Counted from the first letter of the stretch, positions 48,247 through 58,434 are shown. The stretch is 64,000 nt of DNA from JABMNT01 sp048262655 (GCA_048262655.1 JBLXEY010000002.1:620001-684000); one strand, 5' to 3'. A program made the numbers and translations. The notes: generated by a model not told the origin, from the sequence alone.

Positions 48247-49461
48247 ATGCTAAAAGGGAAAGTTCTGGTCGCTCAAGGTGGTGGTCCAACAGCTGTTATC
48301 AATCAATCCATGGCCGGTGTCGTTCTAGAAGCCCGTAAATTCGGATCGGTAGATCATGTCTACGGCGCACTAAACGGGGTCAGCGGCATTGTCGATGAAA
48401 ACTTTTTGGATCTTAGCCAGGAATCGGCAGAGAACCTTGAGGAAGTCGCAAAAACCCCCTGCTCTGCCCTGGGGTCGACCCGCGACAAACCGGATGCCGC
48501 CTATTGCGCGGAAATTTTTAAGTCCCTGAAAGCCCATGATATCCAGACGTTTTTTTATATCGGTGGGAACGATTCCTCCGACACCCTGAGAATCCTGGCC
48601 GAAGAGGCGAAAGCCGTCGATTATCCACTCCGCTGCATCCATATACCCAAAACCATCGATAACGATCTGATGGTGAATGATCACACGCCGGGATACCCGT
48701 CGGCTGCAAAGTTTGTCTCTAATGCTTTTGCCGGTGTTTCCCTTGATAACCGGGCATTACAAGGTGTTTACGTTGGCGTCGTCATGGGCCGACATGCCGG
48801 CTTCTTGACAGCAGCAGCCGGCTTAGGCCGTAAATACTCTGATGATGGCCCACACCTGATCTATTTACCGGAACGTGATTTCGTCATGGATTCGTTCATT
48901 TCAAACGTCAAACGCGTCTATGACAAATTGGGGCGTTGCGTCATTGCTGTCTCCGAAGGCATCCATGAACCGAACGGCGCATTGGTCGCCACAAAACTGG
49001 CGAAACAGCAAGAAACCGATGCCCACGGAAATGTTCAGCTATCGGGCTCTGGTGCGCTTGCCGATCTGTTAACGGATGCCATTAAAACCAACACAGATAT
49101 CAAGCGGGTCCGGGGCGATACGTTTGGTTATCTGCAGCGTTCATTCCTGGGCTGTGTTTCCGATGTGGATCAGGCGGAAGCGCGTAACGCGGGTATCTCG
49201 GGCGTGCAATTTGCCAATGACCTGTCCCGTGACGGGTCCGTTACGATCCACCGGACGGGCAATTATAAAGCCGAGTTTCGCCTGAGCCCGCTGGAAGACG
49301 TTGCAGGAAAAACCAAAGTCATGGAAGATCGGTTCATTGCGGATTGCGCAACCGATATTACGCCAGACTTTATCGACTATCTAAGACCGTTAACAGGTAC
49401 GGATATGGTGTCGCCCTTCAGACTGGAGGCTCCAGTTGTCAGTAAGATCCTTCATAAATAG
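48247..49461 (+). CDS. pfp: 6-phosphofructokinase, pyrophosphate-dependent type
   Basis: The 404-residue protein begins VLVAQGGGPTAVINQSMAG. IGGNDSSDT near residue 100 has Asp where ATP-type enzymes have Gly, and IPKTIDNDLM near 131 has Lys next to the catalytic TIDND. Both are marks of PPi-dependent PFK. VMGRHAGFLTAAAGL near 177 is the substrate Met-Gly-Arg motif. It reversibly phosphorylates fructose 6-phosphate, so it can serve glycolysis or gluconeogenesis together with GlpX encoded nearby. It starts about 260 bp from the tRNA and converges with the deaminase gene. Confidence 0.92.
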   Translation: MLKGKVLVAQGGGPTAVINQSMAGVVLEARKFGSVDHVYGALNGVSGIVDENFLDLSQESAENLEEVAKTPCSALGSTRDKPDAAYCAEIFKSLKAHDIQTFFYIGGNDSSDTLRILAEEAKAVDYPLRCIHIPKTIDNDLMVNDHTPGYPSAAKFVSNAFAGVSLDNRALQGVYVGVVMGRHAGFLTAAAGLGRKYSDDGPHLIYLPERDFVMDSFISNVKRVYDKLGRCVIAVSEGIHEPNGALVATKLAKQQETDAHGNVQLSGSGALADLLTDAIKTNTDIKRVRGDTFGYLQRSFLGCVSDVDQAEARNAGISGVQFANDLSRDGSVTIHRTGNYKAEFRLSPLEDVAGKTKVMEDRFIADCATDITPDFIDYLRPLTGTDMVSPFRLEAPVVSKILHK

Positions 49462-49473
49462 CGTCTTAGGAGA

Positions 49474-49926
49474 TCAGGCACTGTCGTCGTCATTTGCATA
49501 AACAACCTGAACCCCGGCTTCCGCGAACATTTCTTCGGCGATCCGACTTTGGGTCGCCCAAGGCTCGCGAGACATATCCGGTTTGGGACCAACCACCCGT
49601 GCAATTCCGGCCTGAATGATGACGACTGCACAGCGTGCACAAGGGGGTAACGGCGTGACGTAGAGCGTACACCCCTGAGCCTGAGGACCAGCGGATATGA
49701 GAGCGTTCTGTTCCGCATGGACAACCATCTCATATTTAACAGCCCGATCTTCGAGGCGGTGGTCGTGATCTTCTACGCCTGCCGGGAATCCATTAAAACC
49801 GGTCGCAACAATCCGCTTTGATTTCGGGTCAACGACAACGGACCCCACTTTCGTTGACGGGTCTTTCGACCAGTCTGATATATATCCAGCCAAATCAAAA
49901 AATCGCTGATCCCATTTATCCAGCAT
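49474..49926 (-). CDS. dCMP deaminase-family protein
   Basis: The 150-residue protein has the zinc deaminase motifs VVHAEQNAL near residue 72 (His ligand and Glu) and PLPPCARCAVVII near 94 (two Cys ligands), with DPSTKVGSVVVDP near 22 as in deoxycytidylate deaminases. It makes dUMP from dCMP for thymidylate synthesis, in line with the nucleoside theme of the left end, though not linked in operon. It is separated from recJ by only 23 bp and shares its direction. Confidence 0.88.
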   Translation of the reverse strand: MLDKWDQRFFDLAGYISDWSKDPSTKVGSVVVDPKSKRIVATGFNGFPAGVEDHDHRLEDRAVKYEMVVHAEQNALISAGPQAQGCTLYVTPLPPCARCAVVIIQAGIARVVGPKPDMSREPWATQSRIAEEMFAEAGVQVVYANDDDSA

Positions 49927-49949
49927 TTATCATACTCCCCTTGGGTTTA

Positions 49950-51764
49950 TCACCAAACCGGCGCTGCATCATCAAGTTGGAATTGCGGGTAGCTCCGCCC
50001 TTGCCAACGGTTGACCCGCAGTCGCCCAAGCAAGTGAAACGGTTTTCCACCATGATTCAACAAGGACTGCCCAAGGGGCGCCCCCATGCAGCGAAAGGCG
50101 ATGCCGCGGGCCTGCGTGCCGCCCGGGTTCTCGATACTGAACCTTAAATGATCGACCCCTGCGATGTCGGCATGCGCAAGTCGCGCATTTGCAATCACAA
50201 ATCGAGGTTCCGCATTACCAGATCCATAGGGTTCCAGGCTTTGTATCTTTTCGATCATTTGCAGCGTAATGCCGCCCGGCGCAATCACCCCATCGACTTT
50301 CAATGTCGGGACAATTCCGGCTTCCTTTACCCGCTTTCCGATCCGTTCATCGAGCAATTCCCGAAAGGCATCAAGGTTTTGGACCGGCACCGTGAACCCG
50401 GCGGCCATCTGGTGCCCCCCACCCTTTTCGATAATTCCAAGTTGGCGCGCGGCGATAACCGCCGCTCCCAAATCAACACCGACGACCGAGCGTCCGGACC
50501 CAACGGCCTTGTTGCCTTCAATCGACAGGACGCACGCGGGACGGTTAAAACGATCTTTGAGGCGACTGGCGACAATGCCAATGACGCCCGGATGCCAGTT
50601 TTCACCAGCAACAAATGCGGTGGGTCGGTCGGCGTTCTCAGCCTCAAGCACCTCAATCGCTTGCCCTAACACGTGGTCTTCAATGGACTTTCTCTCTGCA
50701 TTAAACCCATCCAGACGATGGGCAATCTCCATAGCGTCAGCCGGATCATTCGTCGACAACAAGCGAGCGCCCAGTTCCGATGATCCAATCCGCCCCCCCG
50801 CGTTCACCCGTGGCCCCATGACAAAGCCCAAATGAAAGGTCCCCGGCGCTTCATCCAATCCACCCACATCGGCCAAAGCACTAAGTCCGATATTTCGACG
50901 CCGCGCCATGACCTTCAATCCTTGTCGCACAAAAGCCCGATTTGCCCCTTTGAGCGCAACAACGTCGCAAACCGTCCCCAGTGCGACAAGATCAAGCCAT
51001 TGTGTTAAATCGGGCTCGGTCCGCGTTTCGTACCAGCCTGCGCCCCGCAAAACCCGGTTAACAGCAACAACCAACAAAAACGCCACACCGACAGCAGCCA
51101 AATGCCCCTGCCCGCTTTCATCATCCAACCGGTTGGGGTTTACCACCGCTGTCGCTTCCGGCAATTCAGACTCTGCCGCATGATGATCAATGACGATAAC
51201 GTCCAGCCCGGCATCCTTGGCCACTTTTAACGGTCCATGGGCCATGGTTCCACAATCAACCGTGATGGTTACCGATGCACCAAGCTCGCGGAGTTTTAAC
51301 ATTGCTGGTGTGTTGGGGCCGTAGCCTTCTTTCATTCGGTCAGGAATATGGATTGTCGAGCGCCCGCCAACGGCGGCCAACATGCGTGCCAAAAGCGCTG
51401 AGGACGTGGCCCCATCAACATCATAATCACCAAATATGCCGATCAGTTCATTTTGCATGATCGCACTGGCAACGCGCTCGGCCGCAATATCCATATCTTT
51501 CAGGCGGCTTGGATCTGGCAAATGTTCACGGAGGGTCGGATTTAAAAATGAGTCCGCTTCCTCAAGGCCAATACCGCGCGCCGCAAGCACCCTGCCGACA
51601 ACATCCGGCACCTTAAGGCGCTGTGATAAGGTCAGCGCCAGCCGTTCATCAACCGGACGTTCCAGCCACTGCTTGTTGGTCAATGACTGACTAACGCCCA
51701 AAAAACTCTCTGATTCGTTGGGACGACTGGCCTCAGCCACCCGCTGCTCGCCTTGCAAAGTCAT
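49950..51764 (-). CDS. recJ: Single-stranded-DNA-specific exonuclease RecJ
   Basis: The 604-residue protein has the DHH-family motifs: IFGDYDVDGATSSALL near residue 108 (motif I), VTVDCGTMAHGP near 166, DVIVIDHHAAESELP near 190 (DHH), and GPRVNAGGRIGSSELGARLL near 317. GGGHQMAAGFTVP near 450 is the DHHA1 signature. It degrades single-stranded DNA 5' to 3' in recombination and mismatch repair. Its start overlaps the end of glpX by 32 bp, the usual alphaproteobacterial glpX-recJ coupling. Length fits the family. Confidence 0.95.
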   Translation of the reverse strand: MTLQGEQRVAEASRPNESESFLGVSQSLTNKQWLERPVDERLALTLSQRLKVPDVVGRVLAARGIGLEEADSFLNPTLREHLPDPSRLKDMDIAAERVASAIMQNELIGIFGDYDVDGATSSALLARMLAAVGGRSTIHIPDRMKEGYGPNTPAMLKLRELGASVTITVDCGTMAHGPLKVAKDAGLDVIVIDHHAAESELPEATAVVNPNRLDDESGQGHLAAVGVAFLLVVAVNRVLRGAGWYETRTEPDLTQWLDLVALGTVCDVVALKGANRAFVRQGLKVMARRRNIGLSALADVGGLDEAPGTFHLGFVMGPRVNAGGRIGSSELGARLLSTNDPADAMEIAHRLDGFNAERKSIEDHVLGQAIEVLEAENADRPTAFVAGENWHPGVIGIVASRLKDRFNRPACVLSIEGNKAVGSGRSVVGVDLGAAVIAARQLGIIEKGGGHQMAAGFTVPVQNLDAFRELLDERIGKRVKEAGIVPTLKVDGVIAPGGITLQMIEKIQSLEPYGSGNAEPRFVIANARLAHADIAGVDHLRFSIENPGGTQARGIAFRCMGAPLGQSLLNHGGKPFHLLGRLRVNRWQGRSYPQFQLDDAAPVW

Positions 51765-52710
51765 GATGCCCTTTTATATAACGCAGCGTGCCAGTCTGCG
51801 AACGGGTGACCAGCGAATGGGTTATCGCCCCCGTCGTCGACGTCCGCACACCGTCAAGCATTGCACCGTAAGTTACGCCCGTTGCGGCAAAGGTCACATG
51901 CCCGAAGGCCATGTCGTTTGTTTCGTACTTACGATCCGGATCTTCGATTCCGGCGCCTTTAACCAGCGCAGCATCTTCCGGGTTCCGTATAATCAGCCGG
52001 CCCTGCATTTGTCCGCCCAGGCCGCGCAACGCAGCCGCTGCTAAAACACCCTGCGACGCGCCGCCACTACCGCAGTACATATCGACACCGCCATCCATTT
52101 CCGCCGTCTGAATAATACCGCTGACATCACCGTCCAGCATAATCCGGATGCGCGCACCCGTTTCACGAATTTTTGCGATCATCTGGGAATGGCGCGGGCG
52201 ATCCAGTAAACAAACCACCAAATCGCTCACCTGACAGCCTTTTGCTTCTGCCAATTGGTTTAAATTCTTCTCCGGCGTGTTATCCAGGTCGACCACCCCA
52301 GTCGGCAACCCAGGACCAACGGCCAGCTTCTCCATATAAATATCTGGAACTTCCAAGAAACCGCCTTGCTCCGCCATGGCGATTACAGACAAGGCGTTGG
52401 GGCCGCCGCGCGCAACAATACTTTTGCCTTCCAGTGGGACCAGTGCGACGTCAACCTTCGGGCCATTACCAGTACCAACGCGTTCGCCCGCATACAGTTT
52501 GTCGACCTCGTTTTTTTGGCCTTCGCCAATCTGGACAGTGCCATCCATAATCATGTTATTGAGGGCCAAATGCATTGCTTCAACGGCAGCTTGATCCGCC
52601 GCGCGCTCATCACCTCCGCCCATAAGCCGCACCGCAGCGATCGCCGCCTGCTCGGTCACGCGAACAGCCTCCATGGCCAAGTTCCTATCTACATCTAATA
52701 ATTCACTCAT
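51733..52710 (-). CDS. glpX: Class II fructose-1,6-bisphosphatase
   Basis: The 325-residue protein has the GlpX landmarks AAVRLMGGGDERAADQAAVE, GTVQIGEGQKNEVDKLYAGE near residue 57 (metal-binding Glu), VALVPLEGKSIVARGGPNAL (metal-binding block) and MYCGSGGASQGVLAAAALRG near 211. It removes the C1 phosphate of fructose bisphosphate in gluconeogenesis. It usually follows hom in alphaproteobacteria; here the hybrid kinase and LysE genes intervene. It overlaps recJ. Confidence 0.95.
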   Translation of the reverse strand: MSELLDVDRNLAMEAVRVTEQAAIAAVRLMGGGDERAADQAAVEAMHLALNNMIMDGTVQIGEGQKNEVDKLYAGERVGTGNGPKVDVALVPLEGKSIVARGGPNALSVIAMAEQGGFLEVPDIYMEKLAVGPGLPTGVVDLDNTPEKNLNQLAEAKGCQVSDLVVCLLDRPRHSQMIAKIRETGARIRIMLDGDVSGIIQTAEMDGGVDMYCGSGGASQGVLAAAALRGLGGQMQGRLIIRNPEDAALVKGAGIEDPDRKYETNDMAFGHVTFAATGVTYGAMLDGVRTSTTGAITHSLVTRSQTGTLRYIKGHHDFARRAAGG

Positions 52711-52973
52711 AGATGTATGTTGACCTGAATAACAGGAATTGCAAAGCCTGTTTTACATCGAAATGCATGCATACCTGGAAATCAAGATGTACGCAAAGTG
52801 GCTAATCGCAGCAGCCCTGCGCCCTGTCTCAGAAATATCAGAGAGTTAGAGCCAAACACCGGCTGGGCGGGTTCATATAAGCAGGAATTCGATAAACTTC
52901 ACCACTCGGAACAGGGTGTTGAAATATCAAAAATTGTCATTATCGAGAAAACAGTATTTCAGAGGCCAGACGA

Positions 52974-55900
52974 TCAATCAGACTGGGCTTCCCACCATTG
53001 CAAGGTATCGACAACGGCAACATCGAAATCGACCATTAGCGCACTAACCATTTCGATGTCTTGCGAATTTACTTCGATCCTCCGCGCGATATCTGCAACC
53101 TGTGTCGCAAACATCGATCCGCTGGCGCCTTTGATGGCATGCGCTGCTTCACGTATCAATTTCGCATCTTCATCCTGCACAGCCGCCTTTAGGCTCACTT
53201 GATGGGTTTGAAGGGAGGATTGGGCTTCCTTTAGCAAGTCTGCAATGACCCCATCCGGTAAAGCGCTACAAAAACGCGCAAATCCCTCTTCATTACCGAC
53301 GCAATCAACATCGTCACCCGTCACTATCATTTCACTAGCGCCCTCTGGTCGTTCGCGACTTGCCTCTATGGATGAAGTCTCGTTTGGGTCGGGATTTTTA
53401 CTTCGGCGTTTGGCTCGCCTATCTGTTAGCAGGTTGGCTGCAAGCGTATCTGCCAATTGCTCTTGCGTGTACGGCTTGGTCAACACATCTGCCATGCCTG
53501 CTTCCATGAACTGCGCATGGCGGTCAACAAATGCTTCAGCTGTTAATCCAATTATTGGAAGGTTCTTGCCGGTTTCCGTCGCGTGGATTGCTTTTGTTGC
53601 TTCTATTCCATTCATCACAGGCATATGTATGTCCATCAATATAAGGTCAGCCCACCCTTCTTGCGCTGCGTCTAATGCCATTTTTCCATTTGCGACGTGC
53701 TTTACGACATGTCCCAGTTTGTTCAGAAACGCTTTTGCAATAATGGCGTTAACTTCATTATCTTCGGCTATGATGATATTTAAGGGGTCGACGTCTATCG
53801 TCTCGGTGCTTGATGATCGTAAAAATATGGTCTGTATCTCGTCAGACGATGCCGCATTAAAAGGAATGTAGGCGCAAAACTTGGTTCCCACGCCCAGTTC
53901 ACTCTCCGCTTCGATGGTTCCCCCCATAAGCCCCGTTAATTGTTTTACAATGGAAAGACCTAATCCAGTTCCCCCATGTTTGCGGCTTATCGAGTTGTCT
54001 TCCTGAGTAAAGGCATTGAAAATCGCACCTAACCGATCTGGCGCGATGCCGGCACCTGTATCTTCGACCTCAAAAAAGAAATGATGTTCTTTTTTTGAAA
54101 CAAAGACATCGTCTGTGTTCACGTTATCATCAGCCAAACCAATCGTGAGAACAATTTGACCCCGATCGGTAAACTTGATCGCATTGCTCAATAGGTTCCA
54201 AAGGATCTGTCGCAGTCGGACCTCGTCTCCCTTAACGACCATGTCCGATTCAACTCGACTTTTAACAACCAGGTCCAACCCTTTGTCATCGGCCAAACTT
54301 TGGAACGGTGGTGTAATTGTTGAAATCAATACCGGTAACGAAAACGCTTTTTCTTCGAGCTCCAATCCACCAGCTTCAATCTTACTCATATCAAGAACAT
54401 CGTTGATAATTGCGAGCAAGGTTTGCCCTGACGAAAGAATGGTATTTACTTTGGCTTCCTGAGTGCTATCCAATTTTGTATCTTTTAACAAATGAGCGAT
54501 CCCTAAAACCCCATTCAAGGGGGTTCTGATCTCATGGCTCATAGTCGAAAGGAAGTTGGATTTGGCGGTGCTGGCTGCTTCTGCGGCAGTTCTCGCAAGC
54601 TCCAGCTTCTCTGCCAACTCAACAAGTTCTTCTTCTTGTTCCTTTAAATTGGTGATGTCGGTTCTGACGGCAACGACACCGCCTTCTCTGGTGTGTTGTT
54701 CCGTGACCTGCAGCCAACGCCCGTCAGGAAGTTTACGCGTTAGTTTAGGTCGAATTTTGAGAGACGGATTGTCTTTGACATGTGTATGTTCGGCATCGTC
54801 ATAATAACACTCAACTGAGCTCGTATACGTTCTGACAATATCCTTTCGAGGCATGTTTGGGACCAATAGATTGGAAACTTCCGGGTAAAAGTTTCGATGG
54901 GTCGAATTGCAGATCACAAACCGGTCATCCTTATCGTAGATGATTAGCCCTACTCCGACGCTTTCGATCGCATCTTCAATCAACCGATGGCTCTCATTTA
55001 ATTTCAACGATGAAACTTCAAGATCGTGGACAATGGCGGCAAGTTCGGTGCTGGCGTCTTCCAACGCTTGTTCTTTTCGCCGAACCGATTGCGTCGTCAC
55101 AATACCAATCGCACTGGCTAATAACACACCGACAACCATTAAAATCCATTCAGCGGTCAGAAGCGTACTAATCAAACGATGACTGGTATCACTGTCCTCA
55201 AGTAACAACTCTTGTTGATTCTGGGCAATACCGCTCACGTAATTCCCAGAGCCATCATCGGCACCACGCAATAAGGCCAATAATTGCTCAGCACGTGGAG
55301 CCGCCTCCGTAACCAGCAACTTTCCCGCCGTATCCCAAGCGTCAGAATTCCTAATTTGAATCATCTTATCTGGAAGAGGAAGGAAGGCATTCCGAGCTTC
55401 GGTATATTTTTTAAAGCTGATCGCCTGTCCGGGTGTTAATAGGTTTTTTGATTGCTCCAATGCCTCATAACGCTGGATCGCTTGCCCCCACAAAACATCA
55501 AACTTTTGTAGGAACGTGTTGTCTCCCGTCAACACAAAAGCTTTAAGGTTGGAGAAGGCTCGGGCCGATAGCCCGCGTGTATCGGCCATCAAGAACAACA
55601 AATTTCGCCGTTCTTCAGTTGCAGGAAAGTCTTTTTCCAATTCGATCATTCTGGTGATTTCATCAGCAAATACGGATACCAACGGCACCGCCTCTACTTC
55701 CAGAATTTTTTGTGCTGGCTTATCATCTGGCGTGTGCGCAACATTTTCGACCTGTCGCTGGTATTGTTCGAACTCAGCCAATATTTTCTTAAATTCGCGC
55801 CATAGTCGTACATTTTCCGGATTGGTCCACTGCAGAGAAAATGTATTCATTTCCCGCTCGATACGTCTTATTTCAACCCAGTTTTCAGCGCGTTCCTGCT

Positions 55901-56132
55901 TAAATTTTGGGGATCCAGTCAGCATATATCCGCGCAGGGACGCAAGTGAGCCGGCGATATTTGTCAACATGTCAGAGCTGTCTTTTGCCGTTGGCGCGCG
56001 CAGTTCAACAATGCGCGTTGAAATCTCGTCTATCTTCGAGGCTTCATAGATTGTGAAACTAACAGCAATAATAAGGACTAACGAGATTGACGCGAATCCG
56101 ATTGCAAGCTGCTTGCTGATCGTCAAATTCAA
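52974..56132 (-). CDS. Hybrid sensor histidine kinase with PAS, receiver and HPt domains
   Basis: The 1052-residue protein has TM1 near residues 8-29, a periplasmic helical region to about 320, TM2 near 325-348 (WILMVVGVLLASAIGIVTTQ) and a coiled linker. PAS follows near 385-500 (GVGLIIYDKDDRFVICNSTH), then HisKA with STMSHEIRTPLNGVLGIAHL near 530, HATPase to about 755, a receiver near 780-900 (ILMDIHMPVMNGIEAT with the phospho-Asp), and a C-terminal HPt with AHAIKGASGSMF (His near 998). The periplasmic part resembles CHASE3-type helical sensors. The relay His-Asp-His could pass phosphate to a separate regulator, not in this window. It appears inserted between hom and glpX. Confidence 0.93.
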   Translation of the reverse strand: MNLTISKQLAIGFASISLVLIIAVSFTIYEASKIDEISTRIVELRAPTAKDSSDMLTNIAGSLASLRGYMLTGSPKFKQERAENWVEIRRIEREMNTFSLQWTNPENVRLWREFKKILAEFEQYQRQVENVAHTPDDKPAQKILEVEAVPLVSVFADEITRMIELEKDFPATEERRNLLFLMADTRGLSARAFSNLKAFVLTGDNTFLQKFDVLWGQAIQRYEALEQSKNLLTPGQAISFKKYTEARNAFLPLPDKMIQIRNSDAWDTAGKLLVTEAAPRAEQLLALLRGADDGSGNYVSGIAQNQQELLLEDSDTSHRLISTLLTAEWILMVVGVLLASAIGIVTTQSVRRKEQALEDASTELAAIVHDLEVSSLKLNESHRLIEDAIESVGVGLIIYDKDDRFVICNSTHRNFYPEVSNLLVPNMPRKDIVRTYTSSVECYYDDAEHTHVKDNPSLKIRPKLTRKLPDGRWLQVTEQHTREGGVVAVRTDITNLKEQEEELVELAEKLELARTAAEAASTAKSNFLSTMSHEIRTPLNGVLGIAHLLKDTKLDSTQEAKVNTILSSGQTLLAIINDVLDMSKIEAGGLELEEKAFSLPVLISTITPPFQSLADDKGLDLVVKSRVESDMVVKGDEVRLRQILWNLLSNAIKFTDRGQIVLTIGLADDNVNTDDVFVSKKEHHFFFEVEDTGAGIAPDRLGAIFNAFTQEDNSISRKHGGTGLGLSIVKQLTGLMGGTIEAESELGVGTKFCAYIPFNAASSDEIQTIFLRSSSTETIDVDPLNIIIAEDNEVNAIIAKAFLNKLGHVVKHVANGKMALDAAQEGWADLILMDIHMPVMNGIEATKAIHATETGKNLPIIGLTAEAFVDRHAQFMEAGMADVLTKPYTQEQLADTLAANLLTDRRAKRRSKNPDPNETSSIEASRERPEGASEMIVTGDDVDCVGNEEGFARFCSALPDGVIADLLKEAQSSLQTHQVSLKAAVQDEDAKLIREAAHAIKGASGSMFATQVADIARRIEVNSQDIEMVSALMVDFDVAVVDTLQWWEAQSD

Positions 56133-56475
56133 GTTCCACTCCCGTGTTGTGCGCTATAACTCGTACTAGATGTTGGTCTAAAATTACATATATGAAGAGA
56201 AAATGTGAGTTTTCGTGTATTTATAACTGTTAACACAGGTTACAACATCAACCGAAAAAGTTAACAATATCTCGTTGGACTTCATCGCCCTGCCACTCTG
56301 ACATCAATCAATGTTCCTTTGTTATTTAAATAATATGGGACGGCATTTTCGTTTAGCGTTGCTGGAGAGCCAATTAAATTGCGACGAAAATGCTTAAAAA
56401 TCTGGTCACATCTTGGTTTCGGAACGGAGCGACAGATTTCAGTGAGGTAATATTTAGCCAGTTGGAGCCGCTTTG
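56133..56475. other. Gene-free region upstream of the hybrid kinase
   Basis: This stretch lies between the hybrid kinase start and the LysE stop. It is AT-rich at 56150-56280 and contains a few GTTAAC elements (56228, 56258), which may be part of the promoter. A frame on the minus strand crosses it from the LysE gene, but it has no signal of coding use. I see no RNA gene or terminator. Confidence 0.4.
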
Positions 56476-57087
56476 CTATAGGGTTACAACACGCAACGCC
56501 AGCAAGATAAACAAGCCACCGGTCAATCTGTTTATCAAAACACTTCTTTTTTGCAAAACGCTCAAGACAGGACCGTGTGACAAGGCGACCGCGACAACTG
56601 TGTACCACAAACCATCCACTAAAGTGGCCGTCGCGATCATGATCAGATGATCAAGCAACACCGCGTCCTTGGAAACAAATTGTGAGAAAAGAGCGATAAA
56701 AAAGATCGCCAGTTTAGGATTCAGAAAGGAAATGACAGCCCCTTCCTGAGCCGCTTGCCAAACCGGCACCCTTGGACTTTCACCGACCTCAAGTGCAGAT
56801 GCCGGCCCCGACCGCAACGCCTGTATTCCCAACCAAGCCAAATAGGCCGCCCCGGCCCAAGTGATCGCGATATACACATCATGGGATTGAGCGACAATCA
56901 GCGCCAAACCGGACACCGTCGCCAAGGCCCAGATACCTACGCCAGCGGCGTGAGACCAACTGGCCGCGAGACCATGTCCACGCCCGTTATTGACGGTGTG
57001 CCTAAGGACAACAGCCAGACTTGGACCGGGAGACATCGCGCCGAGGCAGCAAATGGCAAGAAACGAAAACCAAATGGCAACGGTCAT
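56476..57087 (-). CDS. LysE/RhtB-family amino acid exporter
   Basis: The 203-residue protein has about six hydrophobic segments. The N-terminal LAICCLGAMSPGPSLAVVLRHTVNNGRGHGLAASWSHAAG contains the SPGP motif of the LysE/RhtB family, and FLNPKLAIFFIALFSQFV near residue 120 is the second conserved block (NPK). It exports amino acids such as threonine, homoserine or lysine across the inner membrane. It lies 40 bp downstream of hom on the same strand, so export of homoserine/threonine pathway products is a reasonable inference. Confidence 0.9.
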   Translation of the reverse strand: MTVAIWFSFLAICCLGAMSPGPSLAVVLRHTVNNGRGHGLAASWSHAAGVGIWALATVSGLALIVAQSHDVYIAITWAGAAYLAWLGIQALRSGPASALEVGESPRVPVWQAAQEGAVISFLNPKLAIFFIALFSQFVSKDAVLLDHLIMIATATLVDGLWYTVVAVALSHGPVLSVLQKRSVLINRLTGGLFILLALRVVTL

Positions 57088-57126
57088 CGCTCATCCTCCC
57101 TTTAGCGGCTAAAACGTGGGCGTCAC

Positions 57127-58434
57127 TTAAGACGAAGCGCTCGCAAATGTCTCAATTCGGATCATTGTCGGCCGCTCGACGACGGCTTCAATTTTCGCAA
57201 TGTCCTCAAGACAATTTAGCATGTCCGATTCTTTTGTTTCGTGCACAGTCATAACCACGTCAACAGGCTCACCAACAGACCGTTTTTGCTGCAGGACCTG
57301 TTCCATCGAAACATTATGATCTCGCATGCAAGCTGCAAATTCGGCGAACACACCCGGCTTGTCGTCAACAATCAGGTGCACATAATAAGGACCAGAGTGC
57401 TGGGACATTGGCACTGTCTGACTTGGTTTTAATGTCGAAGCCGCAACTCCGAACGCAGGGACCTTCAATCCGCGTGCAATATCGATGATGTCAGCGACGA
57501 CGGCAGAGGCTGTCGGCCCGGCACCGGCACCGCGTCCTTCATAAATCGTGCTGTCGACGAAGTCCCCATCAACCACAACGCCATTAAAAACACCGGAAAT
57601 ATTGTTAATGGGTGCGCGTACCGGAACCATACAGGGATGCACCCTTTGCTCGATGCCATCAGGCGTTTGTTTGGCAACGCCCAACAGCTTAATTCCATAT
57701 CCCAGACGTTTTGCAAAATCGATATCGACCGGAGAGACGTTGCGAATACCTTCAACGTGGACCGCTTCAAAATCAACCTTTGTACCAAAAGCAATACTGG
57801 CAAGAATGGCGAGTTTATGCGCGGCATCCACACCATCCACGTCAAAACTAGGGTCGGCTTCTGCGTATCCCAATTTTTGTGCCTCATCCAGGACATCTGC
57901 GAAAGCACGGCCCGATTCAGACATGTTGGTCAGGATGTAATTGCACGTACCGTTGAGAATCCCATAAAGACGCTCAATCCCGTTCGCAGCTAAACCATCG
58001 CGTAAAGCTTTCACAATTGGAATACCACCGGCGACGGCCGCTTCAAAAGAAAGACAAACATCCGTTTTTTCTGCCAAAGCTCCCAGTGCCGCACCATGAT
58101 GCGCAATTAACGCCTTATTCGCGGTTACAACATGTTTGGCATTGGCCAGACCATCTTCAACCAGTGTTTTGGCAACGCCTTCAGAACCACCGATTAATTC
58201 AACAACGACATCAACGTGCTCAAGGTGCGCCAAAGCGGCGGCATCCTCATGCCAATCCAAGTCCGCCGTTGAGACGCCCCGATCCTTCGTTTTGTCACGT
58301 GCTGAAACTGCCGTAACAACCAGTTCCCGACCGGCCCGTGCCGAAATAATATCTTGATTTTTTTGCAAGATATCGAGCGTGCCAGCGCCCACAGTCCCCA
58401 ATCCTGCGACGCCAATTTTCAGAGGATCACTCAT
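57127..58434 (-). CDS. hom: Homoserine dehydrogenase
   Basis: The 435-residue protein has an N-terminal NAD(P) motif (IGVAGLGTVGAGTLDIL), TANKALIAHHG near residue 103 with the conserved Lys, GGIPIVKALRDGLAANGIER near 135, and ILNGTCNYILTNM near 158 with AEADPSFDVDGVDAAHKL as substrate region. An ACT regulatory domain covers about 350-430 (YYVHLIVDDKPGVFAEFAAC). It reduces aspartate semialdehyde to homoserine on the route to threonine and methionine. Its ATG overlaps nothing upstream other than a 4-bp ATGA with the aminotransferase stop. Confidence 0.96.
   Translation of the reverse strand: MSDPLKIGVAGLGTVGAGTLDILQKNQDIISARAGRELVVTAVSARDKTKDRGVSTADLDWHEDAAALAHLEHVDVVVELIGGSEGVAKTLVEDGLANAKHVVTANKALIAHHGAALGALAEKTDVCLSFEAAVAGGIPIVKALRDGLAANGIERLYGILNGTCNYILTNMSESGRAFADVLDEAQKLGYAEADPSFDVDGVDAAHKLAILASIAFGTKVDFEAVHVEGIRNVSPVDIDFAKRLGYGIKLLGVAKQTPDGIEQRVHPCMVPVRAPINNISGVFNGVVVDGDFVDSTIYEGRGAGAGPTASAVVADIIDIARGLKVPAFGVAASTLKPSQTVPMSQHSGPYYVHLIVDDKPGVFAEFAACMRDHNVSMEQVLQQKRSVGEPVDVVMTVHETKESDMLNCLEDIAKIEAVVERPTMIRIETFASASS

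Noticed and set aside
48002..48289. 95-codon minus-strand frame between tRNA-Glu and the PFK gene
   Set aside because: It overlaps the PFK start, has no SD or motif, and its composition fits non-coding DNA; treated as a chance frame.
56282..56608. Minus-strand frame crossing the LysE stop and the intergenic region
   Set aside because: It overlaps the end of the LysE gene in another frame, has no motif and no SD.
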